19,062 bases of DNA from JAFGPJ01 sp964439135 (GTDB taxonomy: Bacteria > Planctomycetota > Phycisphaerae > Sedimentisphaerales > Anaerobacaceae): positions 1-19,062 of the forward strand of contig CAYTNN010000074.1 in assembly GCA_964439135.1 (NCBI GenBank), given 5' to 3'. Below, in pieces: positions 1 through 8,205 of the stretch; within the stretch, counting starts at the first letter, position 1; each line of letters begins with the position of its first letter. Under the pieces are notes generated by a model. That model saw nothing but the letters and a program-made list of their open reading frames with translations, did not search any database and had not been told where the DNA came from. The translations under genes were made by a program, and so were the position numbers.

Positions 1-35
1 AAGTAAATTTTTCAGTTATAGCTTGACATAGACCG

Positions 36-63
36 TCTCGACTCCGCTGCGCTTCACTCGAGA
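36..63. repeat. Intergenic palindromic repeat, TCTCGA/TCGAGA ends
   Basis: Six-base inverted repeats TCTCGA (36-41) and TCGAGA (58-63) enclose a 16-base centre, followed by TGAC. The pattern of CTCGA, a GC-rich centre and TCGAGATGAC resembles a repeat seen between genes in many environmental genomes. That resemblance is from memory and not checked. Only one copy is visible here. Confidence 0.4.
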
Positions 64-142
64 TGACCCAGGTAAGCGCAGTTACTAATCAGAAATCATA
101 TAATACCAAACCAATTGGAATTAGTACTTGCGCCACACTGTC

Positions 143-162
143 ATTCCCGCGAAGGCGGGAAT
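143..162. repeat. REP/dRS3-like palindromic repeat, copy 1
   Basis: A perfect 8-bp inverted repeat, ATTCCCGC (143-150) and GCGGGAAT (155-162), has the 4-base loop GAAG. Flanks TC before and CCA after match the widespread intergenic element whose reading yields the tell-tale peptide VIPARAGI. It resembles Neisseria dRS3 (ATTCCC-N8-GGGAAT). Related degenerate copies are at 9544-9565 and 11479-11498. It may be a non-autonomous mobile repeat, and its hairpin lies just past the end of the flotillin operon. Confidence 0.65.
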
Positions 163-246
163 CCATTTTTCCCCAGCCAGGAGTCCTGTTAAAGAGTAAA
201 ATTGAATATGTGCTATTCTGCAGGAGGCACAAAGTCCGATAAGACA

Positions 247-870
247 TTAGGGCGAGTCTCGCAGTGACAAAGGCTTGCCGAGGATTTCATAATGCAGGAT
301 CGCCCTTCTTAGCTCTTCCGGGTTGTCGTAATCCAATAGAAGTTCGGAGAGATATTCCGACTCAGGCATTTGTGCCGGTTCATAAGCTCGCTTATCTTGC
401 AGTCCTTTGATTGTTTTGCCTGTAGGCTCCGTGAGTTCGACGGTCTCGGGCGGAATCTTTGGTTCCGTTAATACCGGTTTGAGTTCAGGCGTCTTTTTAC
501 CGGATTGAGGTTGGAAAGCCTGTTCGGCTTCGACTGCAAATTTACGGACGGCAGCCTGGAGGTCGGCAAACTTCATTCGCGCTTGTTGTGCGGCGGGGCG
601 AGGCTGTTGGCGTTGGTCTTGTGCGGAGTCGGCAGGACGTTGTAGCTGCCTTAGCATTTGTTCCCGTGCCTCCCTGCTGTGTAACGGTGGTTTGTGGGCA
701 GGTTTACCAGGTAATTGTTCGTTCGGGCCGCCGGGCTTTTTCGCCTTCGCTTTTATAATACCGCCAATTGCCCAGAAGACCGCAAGAACTACGACGATCA
801 GGATGTTCATCCAGCCTTCAGCGTCATCGCTTCGACCTGCCAGAATTATTTGTGCTAAAAGCTCAGTCAT
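247..870 (-). CDS. Small membrane-anchored protein, flotillin operon, function unknown
   Basis: A 207-residue protein not assigned to a named family. One N-terminal transmembrane helix spans about residues 21-40 (NILIVVVLAVFWAIGGI), followed by a Lys/Pro-rich stretch (KAKAKKPGG). A long Gln/Pro/Ala-rich, probably disordered middle covers about 45-165. A compact C-terminal segment has the acidic YLSELLLDYDNPEE and then LRRAILHYEILGKPLSLR. This closing motif looks like a conserved short binding element and resembles, from memory, C-termini of other planctomycete hypothetical proteins. The gene lies 62 bp downstream of floA on the same strand, so a role with the flotillin/NfeD membrane scaffold is inferred. 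The chosen start at 870 has a poor ribosome binding site. A second Met at residue 21, preceded by GAAGG, is possible and would begin directly at the membrane helix. Confidence 0.7.
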   Translation of the reverse strand: MTELLAQIILAGRSDDAEGWMNILIVVVLAVFWAIGGIIKAKAKKPGGPNEQLPGKPAHKPPLHSREAREQMLRQLQRPADSAQDQRQQPRPAAQQARMKFADLQAAVRKFAVEAEQAFQPQSGKKTPELKPVLTEPKIPPETVELTEPTGKTIKGLQDKRAYEPAQMPESEYLSELLLDYDNPEELRRAILHYEILGKPLSLRDSP

Positions 871-932
871 ACGCTTTACTTTCGACCATAGAGGTCATAC
901 TGAATCAAGTGTTAGAGCATGAATAATCGAGA

Positions 933-1946
933 CTATTCTTTCTTCTTGGGCTTTGCAATGGAATCTCGCATTAAGGTATCAGCCATAACGTTTTTCATTT
1001 TATAATAGTCCATGACACCGAAATTGCCCTTCTTGAAGGCCTCAGCTATCGCCAATGGCACTTTTGCTTCATTTTCAACTACGAGTGCTCGCATTTCCTG
1101 CTCGCGTGCCACAGCCATCGCCCGGCGTTTTTCGGCCTCGGCCTTCGCTCTTCGCATATCTGCTTCAGCCTGGGCGGCCTGTAGTTGGGCGCCGATGTTC
1201 TCGCCTACATCGACATCGGCAATATCGATGGATAAAATCTCATAAGCCGTACCGGCGTCAAGCCCCTTGGCAAGAACCGTTTTTGAAATATTGTCCGGAT
1301 TCTCTAAAACGCTTTTGTACGTTATTGCACTACCGATAGTGGTAACAATTCCTTCACCCACGCGAGCGATAATTGTCTCTTGAGTGGCGCCGCCTATGAG
1401 TCTTTCGATATTGGCTCGGACGGTTATGCGAGCCTTTGCTTTCAACTGGATGCCATCCTGAGCCACTGCATCTATCGTGCCTCTGCTCTTCGCAGGATCG
1501 GGGCAATCGATCACCTTGGGATTGACGCTTGTCTGGACCGCTTCGAGGATATCGCGGCCTGCCAGGTCAATTGCCGTAGCCGTTTTCAGGCTCAAATCAA
1601 TATTTGCCCTGTTTGCCGCAACGAGGGCGCGCACAACATTCGGGACCCGGCCGCCGGCCAGATAATGGCTTTCCAAATCCGTCGTCGTCAATGTCAGGCC
1701 CGCCTGAATCGCAGTGATTTTGCTCAGGACGATGGTTCTCGTATCGACCCTTCTGAGCCACATCCCAATAAGCTCGGAGAATTTGACGTCCGCTCGCGAG
1801 AGTCTGGCTTGCAGCCACAGTCGGAAGAATTTCAGGAACAGCATGAAGGCCACAACCGCTACAAGAATGACTACGACCAAAATCGCCACCATGACAACTT
1901 TTGTCGGATCGGTTTGTGCCAAAGTCGTGTTTGTTAAGTTATACAT
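933..1946 (-). CDS. floA: Flotillin-like protein FloA
   Basis: Bacterial flotillin, a scaffold of functional membrane microdomains that is thought to help membrane protein complexes assemble. At 337 residues it is the usual FloA length. A short N-terminal stretch precedes one membrane helix at about 17-40, then the SPFH/band-7-like region (about 50-250, including VDTRTIV, VPNVVRALVAANRA and IGGATQETIIARVGEGIV). An Ala/Glu/Arg-rich coiled coil follows at about 252-300 (AQAEADMRRAKAEAEKRRA), then the conserved tail GVMDYYKMKNVMADTLMRDSIA. The start is supported by AAGGACA about 9 bases upstream. It lies 16 bp downstream of a short NfeD gene and near an NfeD protease gene, the well-known NfeD-flotillin pairing (as in Bacillus yqeZ-floA). 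Translation may be linked along the operon given the tiny gaps. Confidence 0.95.
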   Translation of the reverse strand: MYNLTNTTLAQTDPTKVVMVAILVVVILVAVVAFMLFLKFFRLWLQARLSRADVKFSELIGMWLRRVDTRTIVLSKITAIQAGLTLTTTDLESHYLAGGRVPNVVRALVAANRANIDLSLKTATAIDLAGRDILEAVQTSVNPKVIDCPDPAKSRGTIDAVAQDGIQLKAKARITVRANIERLIGGATQETIIARVGEGIVTTIGSAITYKSVLENPDNISKTVLAKGLDAGTAYEILSIDIADVDVGENIGAQLQAAQAEADMRRAKAEAEKRRAMAVAREQEMRALVVENEAKVPLAIAEAFKKGNFGVMDYYKMKNVMADTLMRDSIAKPKKKE

Positions 1947-1962
1947 AATACTTGTCCTTTCA

Positions 1963-2457
1963 TTAACTCTCTTCGATTATACGAACAGTCAACTGCGTGC
2001 TTTCCACGTTGATGACCTTGACCTTTTTGCCCTTGTCAACATATCCGCTCTCGGCGACACACTCGAGTCTCTGCCCGGAGAAATCGCACATTCCCACCGG
2101 CCGTAGCGGTGTAAGGACAACGCCTTCGGCACCGAGCAGCTCTTTAAGCCTGTTCGTATCGGGTATGGCATCGCCCTGCCGGCGTTGCGGGGGTGTGAGC
2201 GTCACGCTTTTGCCGAACCTGGTTTTTGGGAATATCTTGTAAGCGACAACTAACACCGATGGAATCATTATAGCCGCAATACCTATGCCGATCCACCCGA
2301 CAGTAACACTGTATTGGAAAAAAATCACTATACCGCCGACCAGGCAGGCAAGCGCGCAGATACTGATCAGGCCGCCGCTCGGCACGAATACTTCGGCGAC
2401 GATCAGCGCCGCACAGGCAAAATAAAGAAAAACGGCAAAAATAAGCCACCAACCCAT
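1963..2457 (-). CDS. Short NfeD-type membrane protein
   Basis: A 164-residue NfeD-like protein without protease domain. Three hydrophobic helices lie at about 3-22, 27-47 and 55-75, with the VFVPSGG turn between the first two (compare LPGFG in the long NfeD upstream). The C-terminal 105-160 region is an OB-fold-like NfeD domain (GVVLTPLRPVGMCDF, then VDKGKKVKVINVE). The same LRPxG and DKGxxVxxI pattern ends the long NfeD at 2480-4012, so the two are partial paralogues. Short NfeD proteins are encoded next to flotillins and are believed to bind them at the membrane. The start is supported by AGGGA 8 bases upstream. Gaps are 22 bp to the upstream protease and 16 bp to floA, consistent with a single transcript. 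Confidence 0.9.
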   Translation of the reverse strand: MGWWLIFAVFLYFACAALIVAEVFVPSGGLISICALACLVGGIVIFFQYSVTVGWIGIGIAAIMIPSVLVVAYKIFPKTRFGKSVTLTPPQRRQGDAIPDTNRLKELLGAEGVVLTPLRPVGMCDFSGQRLECVAESGYVDKGKKVKVINVESTQLTVRIIEES

Positions 2458-2479
2458 TCACTTTTCCCTATGATTGCTC

Positions 2480-4012
2480 TTACACTACTTTGACAACAAC
2501 TCTGTTGCCGTGAATTTTTATTATCTCGACCCGAGTGCCTTTGTCAAGAAACTCGGCTTTGGCAACGACATCCACGATTGCATTGCCGAATCTTGCTTTT
2601 CCGGTAGGTCTCAGTGTTGAAACGACTTCTCCGATGTCACCTATATTAACGCCGATGGTTTCAAGTTCAGGCGGTGCCGTCATACTGATTTCCATTTCCG
2701 TGCCCTGCTTTGCGACTGCCGGCACCAGAATCAACCCGCTTAGGAACTGGAGTTTAGGCAGGTACTTTGTAAGTATCCACGCCAGGACGACAAATCCAAG
2801 GAAGCCGAACGACAATCCCATAAGCCCATCCATAAATACATCCCAGTTTGCAGGACTGTCGGGCCAGGGAACCCTGTTGGGAGGATTCTTGATTAGCATG
2901 CCGAATAAGCCGACCATGACACAAATTATTCCCATCATTCCCGCGATGCCAAAACCGGGCAGTACGAAAATCTCAACCAACAGCAGGAGTATCCCCACGA
3001 AAAATAACGCCACCTCCACCCAGTTTGCCAGTCCCACCAGGTATTTGCTGCCGATGATTATTACAAGGCATATCACCGCTACGAGCCCGGGTAGTCCGAC
3101 GCCCGGCGTGTTAAATTCAATATACACTCCCAGCATGGCAAGCATTACAAGCGCTGCCATCACCGCCGGCGAGTTTAACCACCGGACCATCTCTTCCGAC
3201 CAGAGAGTTTTGAGCACCATCGGCTCGCCGGTGAAAGTCACGCCATCACGTTCGGCCAGGAACTCAAGGGCCCCTGCCCGGTCTTTGACCTGTGCCCTGG
3301 CAATTCCATACTCCAACGCCCTGGCAGCAGTCAGCGTCAAAATCTCGTCTTCTTTAACAATCAGCTCTTTGCCGTCCAGATCATATTTATTCGGATCTTC
3401 GGGCAGTTGCGTGTCTTCGATGAACTCGCTCTGGCCCGTTTGCAGATTCTTTACCCTGTAAACCTTGGCCTGCATGGTGACCATTGACTTTAGCAGTGCG
3501 GCCGGATAATCGTTTGCTTCTGCTGCCCGCGCAAAGGCTGCGCGGGTAAAGCTCTCGGCTTTTTCACGCTCAACGCCTTCGAGTTTGCCGCCTATTGTAA
3601 TAGGAGCACAATCGCCGATGGTGGTGTTCTCGCGCATTATGATATCCCGGCAGGAGACGCTTATCATCGCACCGGCTGATATCGCTTCGGTGGTTACGTA
3701 GGCGACCGTGTGTACTTTTTGACCGATATCGAGTATGAAGTACTTGGAAATATCGTCCGCGGATTGCAGCAGCCCACCGTATGTGCCGATTTCATAGATG
3801 ATGTATTCGGCGTCGTTATCAAGGGCGATGTCGGTCCTGCGCTTGATGGATTTGTAGAGCCCATCGTCGATCATGCCCTTGCAGACAATGACTGCTGCGT
3901 TGACGGTGGGCGAATCCGTGCCGGCGGCGTTCGGCTCAGACGCCATACTCAATCCCGCGAGCAATATCAGGCACATAACACCAACCGCAATTATCCGAAA
4001 TGGACACTCCAT
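2480..4012 (-). CDS. NfeD-family membrane-bound serine protease (ClpP-class)
   Basis: A 510-residue long-form NfeD protein (NfeD1b, PH1510-N/YqeZ-like), expected to be an ATP-independent protease facing the extracytoplasmic side. A signal sequence or anchor spans about 1-25. The ClpP/crotonase-fold protease domain spans about 37-250. Ser112 in AISAGAMIS is the probable nucleophile and Lys151 in EREKAES the probable general base, with spacing close to the Ser97/Lys138 pair known for PH1510. TIGDCAPI follows the active-site strand as in the family. Four to five membrane helices lie at about 270-420, including the NfeD signatures NTPGVGLPG and LPGFGIAG. A C-terminal OB-fold domain covers about 440-510. 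It is first in the NfeD-NfeD-floA run and starts 43 bp after the phosphate cotransporter stop, so some transcripts could run through from there. A weak AAGGT lies 13 bases upstream of the ATG. Confidence 0.92.
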   Translation of the reverse strand: MECPFRIIAVGVMCLILLAGLSMASEPNAAGTDSPTVNAAVIVCKGMIDDGLYKSIKRRTDIALDNDAEYIIYEIGTYGGLLQSADDISKYFILDIGQKVHTVAYVTTEAISAGAMISVSCRDIIMRENTTIGDCAPITIGGKLEGVEREKAESFTRAAFARAAEANDYPAALLKSMVTMQAKVYRVKNLQTGQSEFIEDTQLPEDPNKYDLDGKELIVKEDEILTLTAARALEYGIARAQVKDRAGALEFLAERDGVTFTGEPMVLKTLWSEEMVRWLNSPAVMAALVMLAMLGVYIEFNTPGVGLPGLVAVICLVIIIGSKYLVGLANWVEVALFFVGILLLLVEIFVLPGFGIAGMMGIICVMVGLFGMLIKNPPNRVPWPDSPANWDVFMDGLMGLSFGFLGFVVLAWILTKYLPKLQFLSGLILVPAVAKQGTEMEISMTAPPELETIGVNIGDIGEVVSTLRPTGKARFGNAIVDVVAKAEFLDKGTRVEIIKIHGNRVVVKVV

Positions 4013-4055
4013 ATGGCCAATTATACCTTCAAATTGCTCGGCTGCCAGTATATAG

Positions 4056-5753
4056 TCAGGAATCGGAAGAAATTTTTGGTTTGACTCCCTCCCATTGCAG
4101 GCCGCCGATGATTGCCTGTGCGATATTTGTGAGGTGGTCGCCGATTTTTTCGACGTTATCGACCAGGTCGATAAATATCAAGCCCGTCTGTGGCGAGCAG
4201 ATGCCTCCGGACATTCGCTCTACGTGGCTGCGGCGAAATTCTATCTGCATCCTGTTAATGTTGTTTTCGTGAACCAGGGCCGATTTAGCTCCCTTTATAT
4301 CGTTATCTTTCAAAGCTGTGATAATATGATCACACATCCCTTCTATCTCTTTTTTGAGTTCGTTAGCTTCCTTAAGTGCCGAATCGCTGAACAAAAGCTT
4401 CTGGCCGATTTTTCGTTCGGCTATTTCGACAATATTGACGGCATGATCGCCGATACGTTCCAGGTCGTTGACCGTATGCAAAAGCACCGGCAGCTCGATC
4501 GAGACTTCATCAGACAAGTTCCTGCGTGATAACGCCGAAAGGTAAGATGTGATTTCGAGCTGCAACATGTCGATAAAATCTTCTAATTCTCTGACGGATC
4601 CGAGTTCTTTTCTGTTATTGTTGATAATTCCGCTGATAGAGCGCATCACGGCTTTTTTTGCCGTTTGAGCCATACGGATGATTTCCCGCTTTGTCTGCTC
4701 TAATGCTATCACGGGAGTATCCAGCAGGTGCTTTTCCAAAACCACCGGCTTTTGTGCAAGCTCAATCTCAGTTACAGGTATGATTTTAACAACCAATGCT
4801 GCGAGCCCATCGATAAACGGAAGGAACACAATCGTGTTAAATGCGTTGAACATGAAATGGGCAAAAAATATGTTGGTCATAATTGTATTTTGCCCCAACT
4901 GGCCGGGCGTGAGCCATTCCACTGCATGGCTGAACCACCCCATCCACACAAGAGGAAGCATATAAGTAACACCGATCACGTTGAATATTGTGTGCCCCAT
5001 TGCCGTTCGTTTGGCGTTTCTGGATGACCGAATTGCCGCCAACTGAGCCGTGATTGTTGTGCCGATATTGTCGCCCAGAATATAAGGGATTGCAACCTGG
5101 AGCACTAAAGGCCAGTCCGTCCCGAAGGCGCCCTGAAAGGCCAGCATCTGGATAATAGCGATCGAAGCCGAGCTGCTCTGCAGAAGCATTGTGATAGCCG
5201 TCCCGGCCAGAACCGCCAGAAGCGGATTACGGCCGAGCCATATCAGCGCCTCCTGCACGCCCTGGCTGTCTTTGAGTGGAACGAAAGCCTCTTTCATGAA
5301 ATGGATGCCGAGAAACAGGACGCCGAAACCGATCATCACCTGACCGATGCTTCTGTTCCTTTCCGTTTTTCCAAGGACATTAATCAGGAATCCGACGCCC
5401 ACAAGCGGCAGCGCATAATTGGTAATCTTAAAGACGGCCAGAACTGACACGAGTCCCGCCGTGATTGTTGTGCCGACGTTGGCGCCAAGAACTACACACA
5501 ATGCCTGCTTTAAGGTCAAAAGTCCCGCATTTACGAATCCAACCGTCATCACCGTAGTAGCGGAACTCGACTGAATCAGGCATGTCGTCAGGGCCCCGAC
5601 GAGAACGGCAATGACTCTATGTTTTGTCAGCGATTCGAGGAGGCTTTTCAGTTTTTGCCCGGCAACCTTCTTTAGGCCATCGGACATCAGGCCCATGCCG
5701 AATAAAAACAGGCCTAACCCCCCTACTGTCCCAAAAATCATGTCCTTGACCAT
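4056..5753 (-). CDS. Na+/phosphate cotransporter with C-terminal PhoU-like domain
   Basis: A 565-residue NptA/YjbB-type Na/Pi cotransporter (Na_Pi_cotrans, PF02690) taking up phosphate with sodium across the inner membrane. It has the two inverted family repeats. The first has GLFLFGMGLMSDGLKKVAG (13-32), QSSSATT (61-67) and GANVGTT (90-96). The second has QSSSAS (192-197) and GDNIGTT (227-233). A PhoU-like four-helix region fills about 355-555, with ERIGDHAVNI and EKIGDHLTNIAQAI as repeated PhoU metal/helix motifs. A cytoplasmic phosphate-sensing role of that domain is inferred. The start is supported by AAGGA 6 bases upstream. It follows the pit gene by 218 bp, so it probably has its own promoter (see 5804-5832). 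A short relative of its first 35 residues lies at 7951-8121. Confidence 0.93.
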   Translation of the reverse strand: MVKDMIFGTVGGLGLFLFGMGLMSDGLKKVAGQKLKSLLESLTKHRVIAVLVGALTTCLIQSSSATTVMTVGFVNAGLLTLKQALCVVLGANVGTTITAGLVSVLAVFKITNYALPLVGVGFLINVLGKTERNRSIGQVMIGFGVLFLGIHFMKEAFVPLKDSQGVQEALIWLGRNPLLAVLAGTAITMLLQSSSASIAIIQMLAFQGAFGTDWPLVLQVAIPYILGDNIGTTITAQLAAIRSSRNAKRTAMGHTIFNVIGVTYMLPLVWMGWFSHAVEWLTPGQLGQNTIMTNIFFAHFMFNAFNTIVFLPFIDGLAALVVKIIPVTEIELAQKPVVLEKHLLDTPVIALEQTKREIIRMAQTAKKAVMRSISGIINNNRKELGSVRELEDFIDMLQLEITSYLSALSRRNLSDEVSIELPVLLHTVNDLERIGDHAVNIVEIAERKIGQKLLFSDSALKEANELKKEIEGMCDHIITALKDNDIKGAKSALVHENNINRMQIEFRRSHVERMSGGICSPQTGLIFIDLVDNVEKIGDHLTNIAQAIIGGLQWEGVKPKISSDS

Positions 5754-5803
5754 AGATATTCCTTAACTACATTGAAAACTAATATATTTATGACGGCACA
5801 CAA

Positions 5804-5832
5804 GTTTTAGCGTTTTTTGCTTTACAGGTCAA
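5804..5832 (-). promoter_or_regulatory. Possible sigma70-type promoter of the Na/Pi cotransporter
   Basis: On the minus strand TTGACC (5827-5832) and TAAAAC (5804-5809) are separated by 17 bases, 51 bp upstream of the cotransporter ATG. The -35 box matches five of six consensus bases and the -10 box is weak. No clear tandem Pho box (CTGTCAT-like repeats) was found by eye. The 217-bp gap 5754-5970 holds no gene. Confidence 0.3.
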
Positions 5833-5970
5833 TAGAGTTCTTATGTGGTTACCGCAAAATATGACTTTAAGGTTTGTCAAAATCCAACTTGGGACGGCAT
5901 GAAAACTTCAACATCTAACGTTATTACAGATGTGTTTGGAGGGCGATTGTCCGAAGCGATCAACGGTTTT

Positions 5971-7215
5971 TTACCAAAATAACCACTTTCCCGTTAGGTA
6001 AAACAGCACGGTTAATCCCGCGGCAATCGGAACAGTCCCGAGCCAGGACGTAAAGATTGACGTAACGACCCCACGGTTAATAGCGGTGATACCGCGGGCC
6101 AATCCCACACCTATGATCGCGCCAATCATGGTGTGCGTGGTGGATACGGGAAGGCCCATTTTCGAACAGGTCAGGACTGTCATCATGCCGGCTAAGTTCG
6201 CGGCAACACCACGCGAGGGTGTAATCTCGGTGACCTTCGTCCCAACCAGGCGCATTACCCGATAGCCGAATGTAGCCAGGCCAATTGCAATGCCAAGACC
6301 ACCGACGACTAAGAACCCCATGCTAACCGACACCTTTCCGGGGACCGCGTTGGTTTTGACGATTTCGACTACCGCTGCCAGCGGACCAATGGCATTCGCC
6401 ACATCGTTGGCTCCTTGTGCAAATGCTACGGTACACGAGCTAATGATTACCAGCACGGCAAAGGTTTTCTCCACCTGCATGAGCTGCTGCTCCAGAGGTA
6501 ATTTGCTGTGGCAATCATGATTTCTCCTGGCGAACAATGCGGAAACTCCTGCGGTGCCAAGACCACCCAAAATACTCAGAGTAATAGCTGAGGGACCGCT
6601 AAGATCGAGATGCAGGTTTTTCAAGCCTTTGTAAATTGTGGCCAGAATCATTGTGGTAAAGACGACAAAAACGCAAACCGGTACCCCTTTTCGCGCAGCC
6701 ACCAAAGGTTCTTCGGCAGACAGAATATAATGCAGGATCAACTTGAATATGATAAAAGCTATTATCCCCCCGGCCAGTGGCGAGATAAACCAACTGGCAA
6801 CAATCTGACCAAGCTTGGCCCAGTAAACATGTCTGAGTCCGGCTTCCAGAATTCCAAACCCGACGATGGCTCCAACAATAGAATGTGTGGTGGAAACCGG
6901 CATGCCAAAGCACGAGGCAAGATTCAACCACACTGCCGCGGCCAAAAGCGCGCACAGCATGCCGTGGGCGAGCATACGGGGGTCGCCGGTGAATGCCTGC
7001 GTGTCTATTATTCCCTTCCTGACGGTGTCGGCAACGTGGCTGCCTACCAGCACAGCTCCGCAGAAATTGCAGATAGCTGCCAGAACCACCGCCCAGAAGA
7101 CAGTCAGGGCCTTCGAGCCGACCGCGCAAGCCATGGAGTTAGCTACATCGTTGGCGCCGATATTCCACGCCATGTAGAAGCCAACTATAATTGCTGCGAG
7201 AACAATTATCTCCAT
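5971..7215 (-). CDS. Inorganic phosphate transporter, PitA/PHO4 family
   Basis: A 414-residue PiT-family permease (PF01384), normally a low-affinity, proton- or sodium-coupled importer of metal-phosphate. It shows both halves of the internal duplication: GANDVANS at 20-27 and GANDVANAIGP at 268-278, each with a later PVSTTHS or PVSTTHTMIGA motif (about 107-117 and 356-366). About ten or more hydrophobic helices cover the whole length, and a short hydrophilic loop at about 229-250 is the cytoplasmic linker. Length is typical. It begins 30 bp after the DUF47/PhoU-like gene, the standard pit-regulator pairing, so the two are almost certainly co-transcribed. AAGGA lies about 11 bases before the ATG. 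Whether coupling is to H+ or Na+ cannot be read from the sequence. Confidence 0.95.
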   Translation of the reverse strand: MEIIVLAAIIVGFYMAWNIGANDVANSMACAVGSKALTVFWAVVLAAICNFCGAVLVGSHVADTVRKGIIDTQAFTGDPRMLAHGMLCALLAAAVWLNLASCFGMPVSTTHSIVGAIVGFGILEAGLRHVYWAKLGQIVASWFISPLAGGIIAFIIFKLILHYILSAEEPLVAARKGVPVCVFVVFTTMILATIYKGLKNLHLDLSGPSAITLSILGGLGTAGVSALFARRNHDCHSKLPLEQQLMQVEKTFAVLVIISSCTVAFAQGANDVANAIGPLAAVVEIVKTNAVPGKVSVSMGFLVVGGLGIAIGLATFGYRVMRLVGTKVTEITPSRGVAANLAGMMTVLTCSKMGLPVSTTHTMIGAIIGVGLARGITAINRGVVTSIFTSWLGTVPIAAGLTVLFYLTGKWLFW

Positions 7216-7245
7216 AGACGCAACGTTCCTTCGGTCGAGGCCGGA

Positions 7246-7920
7246 CTACTTCTTGCGAATGATTAAACGCAGATACTTGGCGGTTTTCTCGGCGTTGTTG
7301 GATACGGCACTGAGTCTCTTACAGTACTTGTCCAGGAAAATAATGGTGATAGGATCGAGCTTATCTTCCATGTTGTAGAAACTACGTGCAAATTTTCTTC
7401 CAAGACGGTCTGCCTTCCATTCTTCTTCGCCGATTTTTTCAATGCCTTTGAGCACATTCTCCGCTTCTTCTCCGGTGAAAGCCGCTTCGGCGAGCGTCGA
7501 AAGGTCCTTTTCCAGATTCAATAACTGTTCGCTGACGCTGATGACCTGCTCAACAAAGGCCATAAAGCCGGTTTTGAGTTCCTCTGGGATTTTGGTCTTG
7601 CGCAGCATCAGCACAACGGCGAAATCCTCCGCGGCATCTGCTATGTCATCCTGATACGCTAAAAACCGGCTTAACTCATTTTGTCCTACCGAAAGAAAGT
7701 ACAGCTTGGTAAGTTTATCGCGCAATTCCGTTTTGATTACATCTGCCTCATGCTCGGTCCTGGACATCACATTGTGTAATTCCTCGATTTTTTCATAGTC
7801 TTCCGCCAGCAGCGCATTTGCCAACGGCCGAATAAGCTCAACACACTCGTGGACCTTTTTTGCGTGCTCATGCAGTTGAATAAAAGGCGATGGGGCAAAA
7901 AATCTATCTAAAACTCCCAT
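7246..7920 (-). CDS. DUF47 / PhoU-like phosphate transport regulator (Pit accessory protein)
   Basis: A 224-residue TIGR00153/DUF47 protein, all-helical and distantly related to PhoU. Members are encoded beside Pit transporters and are thought to modulate them from the cytoplasm. The family pattern is visible: N-terminal MGVLDRFFAPSP, ALLAEDYEKIEELHNVMSRTEHEAD (about 38-62), RFLAYQDDIADAAEDFAV (about 86-102) and EEWKADRLGRKFARSFY towards the C-terminus. The acidic Glu/Asp clusters match the metal-binding positions of PhoU-like bundles. It is the first gene of the pit transcript and has a strong ribosome binding site, AAGGAG 6 bases before the ATG. The cluster thus has two PhoU-like modules, this one and the cotransporter tail. 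Confidence 0.93.
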   Translation of the reverse strand: MGVLDRFFAPSPFIQLHEHAKKVHECVELIRPLANALLAEDYEKIEELHNVMSRTEHEADVIKTELRDKLTKLYFLSVGQNELSRFLAYQDDIADAAEDFAVVLMLRKTKIPEELKTGFMAFVEQVISVSEQLLNLEKDLSTLAEAAFTGEEAENVLKGIEKIGEEEWKADRLGRKFARSFYNMEDKLDPITIIFLDKYCKRLSAVSNNAEKTAKYLRLIIRKK

Positions 7921-7950
7921 TGTTCACTCCTTCAAAAATAGGATTTAATA

Positions 7951-8121
7951 TTAGCTACAAGCACAAATCACAATCGCCGGACAAAAAACCAAAAACGCCT
8001 TCTCTGCGGCGACCCTTTTACCACTGTCTGACATCAACCCCATAACGACAAGAAACAATACCCCCCCTGCTGTCCCTAAAATCATCTCTTTCGTCAAAAT
8101 GCTATACGCTAAACCCTGCAT
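7951..8121 (-). pseudogene. 56-codon relic of a Na/Pi cotransporter N-terminus
   Basis: A short open frame (ATG at 8119-8121, TAA at 7951-7953) encodes 56 residues. Residues 11-41 align with the start of the full cotransporter at 4056-5753: KEMILGTAGG against KDMIFGTVGG, and MGLMSDSGKRVAAEK against MGLMSDGLKKVAGQK, with one gap between them. Similarity stops after about 35 residues and the frame continues as an unrelated hydrophobic tail (FLVFCPAIVICACS). No good ribosome binding site precedes either the ATG or the TTG that aligns to the parent start. The best reading is a truncated second cotransporter copy left upstream of the pit operon. A translated small membrane peptide cannot be excluded because the frame is intact. 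The remainder of 7921-8205 holds nothing else recognisable. Confidence 0.6.
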
Positions 8122-8205
8122 GCTAACAATCGTGCGGCAGTTGTATCCGTTTTTACTTAATGAGTCAAGCGAAAAACAGTAACCGGAGGATTCGAGCCGA
8201 TTGTC

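Larger units (their letters stand above)
1..246. other. Gene-free flank with palindromic repeats
   Basis: No convincing coding frame is visible here. The stretch holds two palindromic repeats, annotated separately, plus a short CCAATTGG palindrome near 111-118. It lies downstream of the flotillin operon, so the hairpin at 143-162 could also end that transcript, but there is no clear U-tract. Apart from the repeats I see nothing. Confidence 0.6.

Noticed and set aside
3481..3550. CCCGCGC/GCGCGGG inverted repeat near 3527-3547 as another embedded palindrome
   Set aside because: It codes RAAFARAAEAND, a normal helical stretch of the NfeD protease domain with expected alignment, so no insertion is needed to explain it.
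5940..5970. Possible terminator after the pit gene
   Set aside because: Only a weak, mismatched stem can be drawn and there is no U-tract at the right place.
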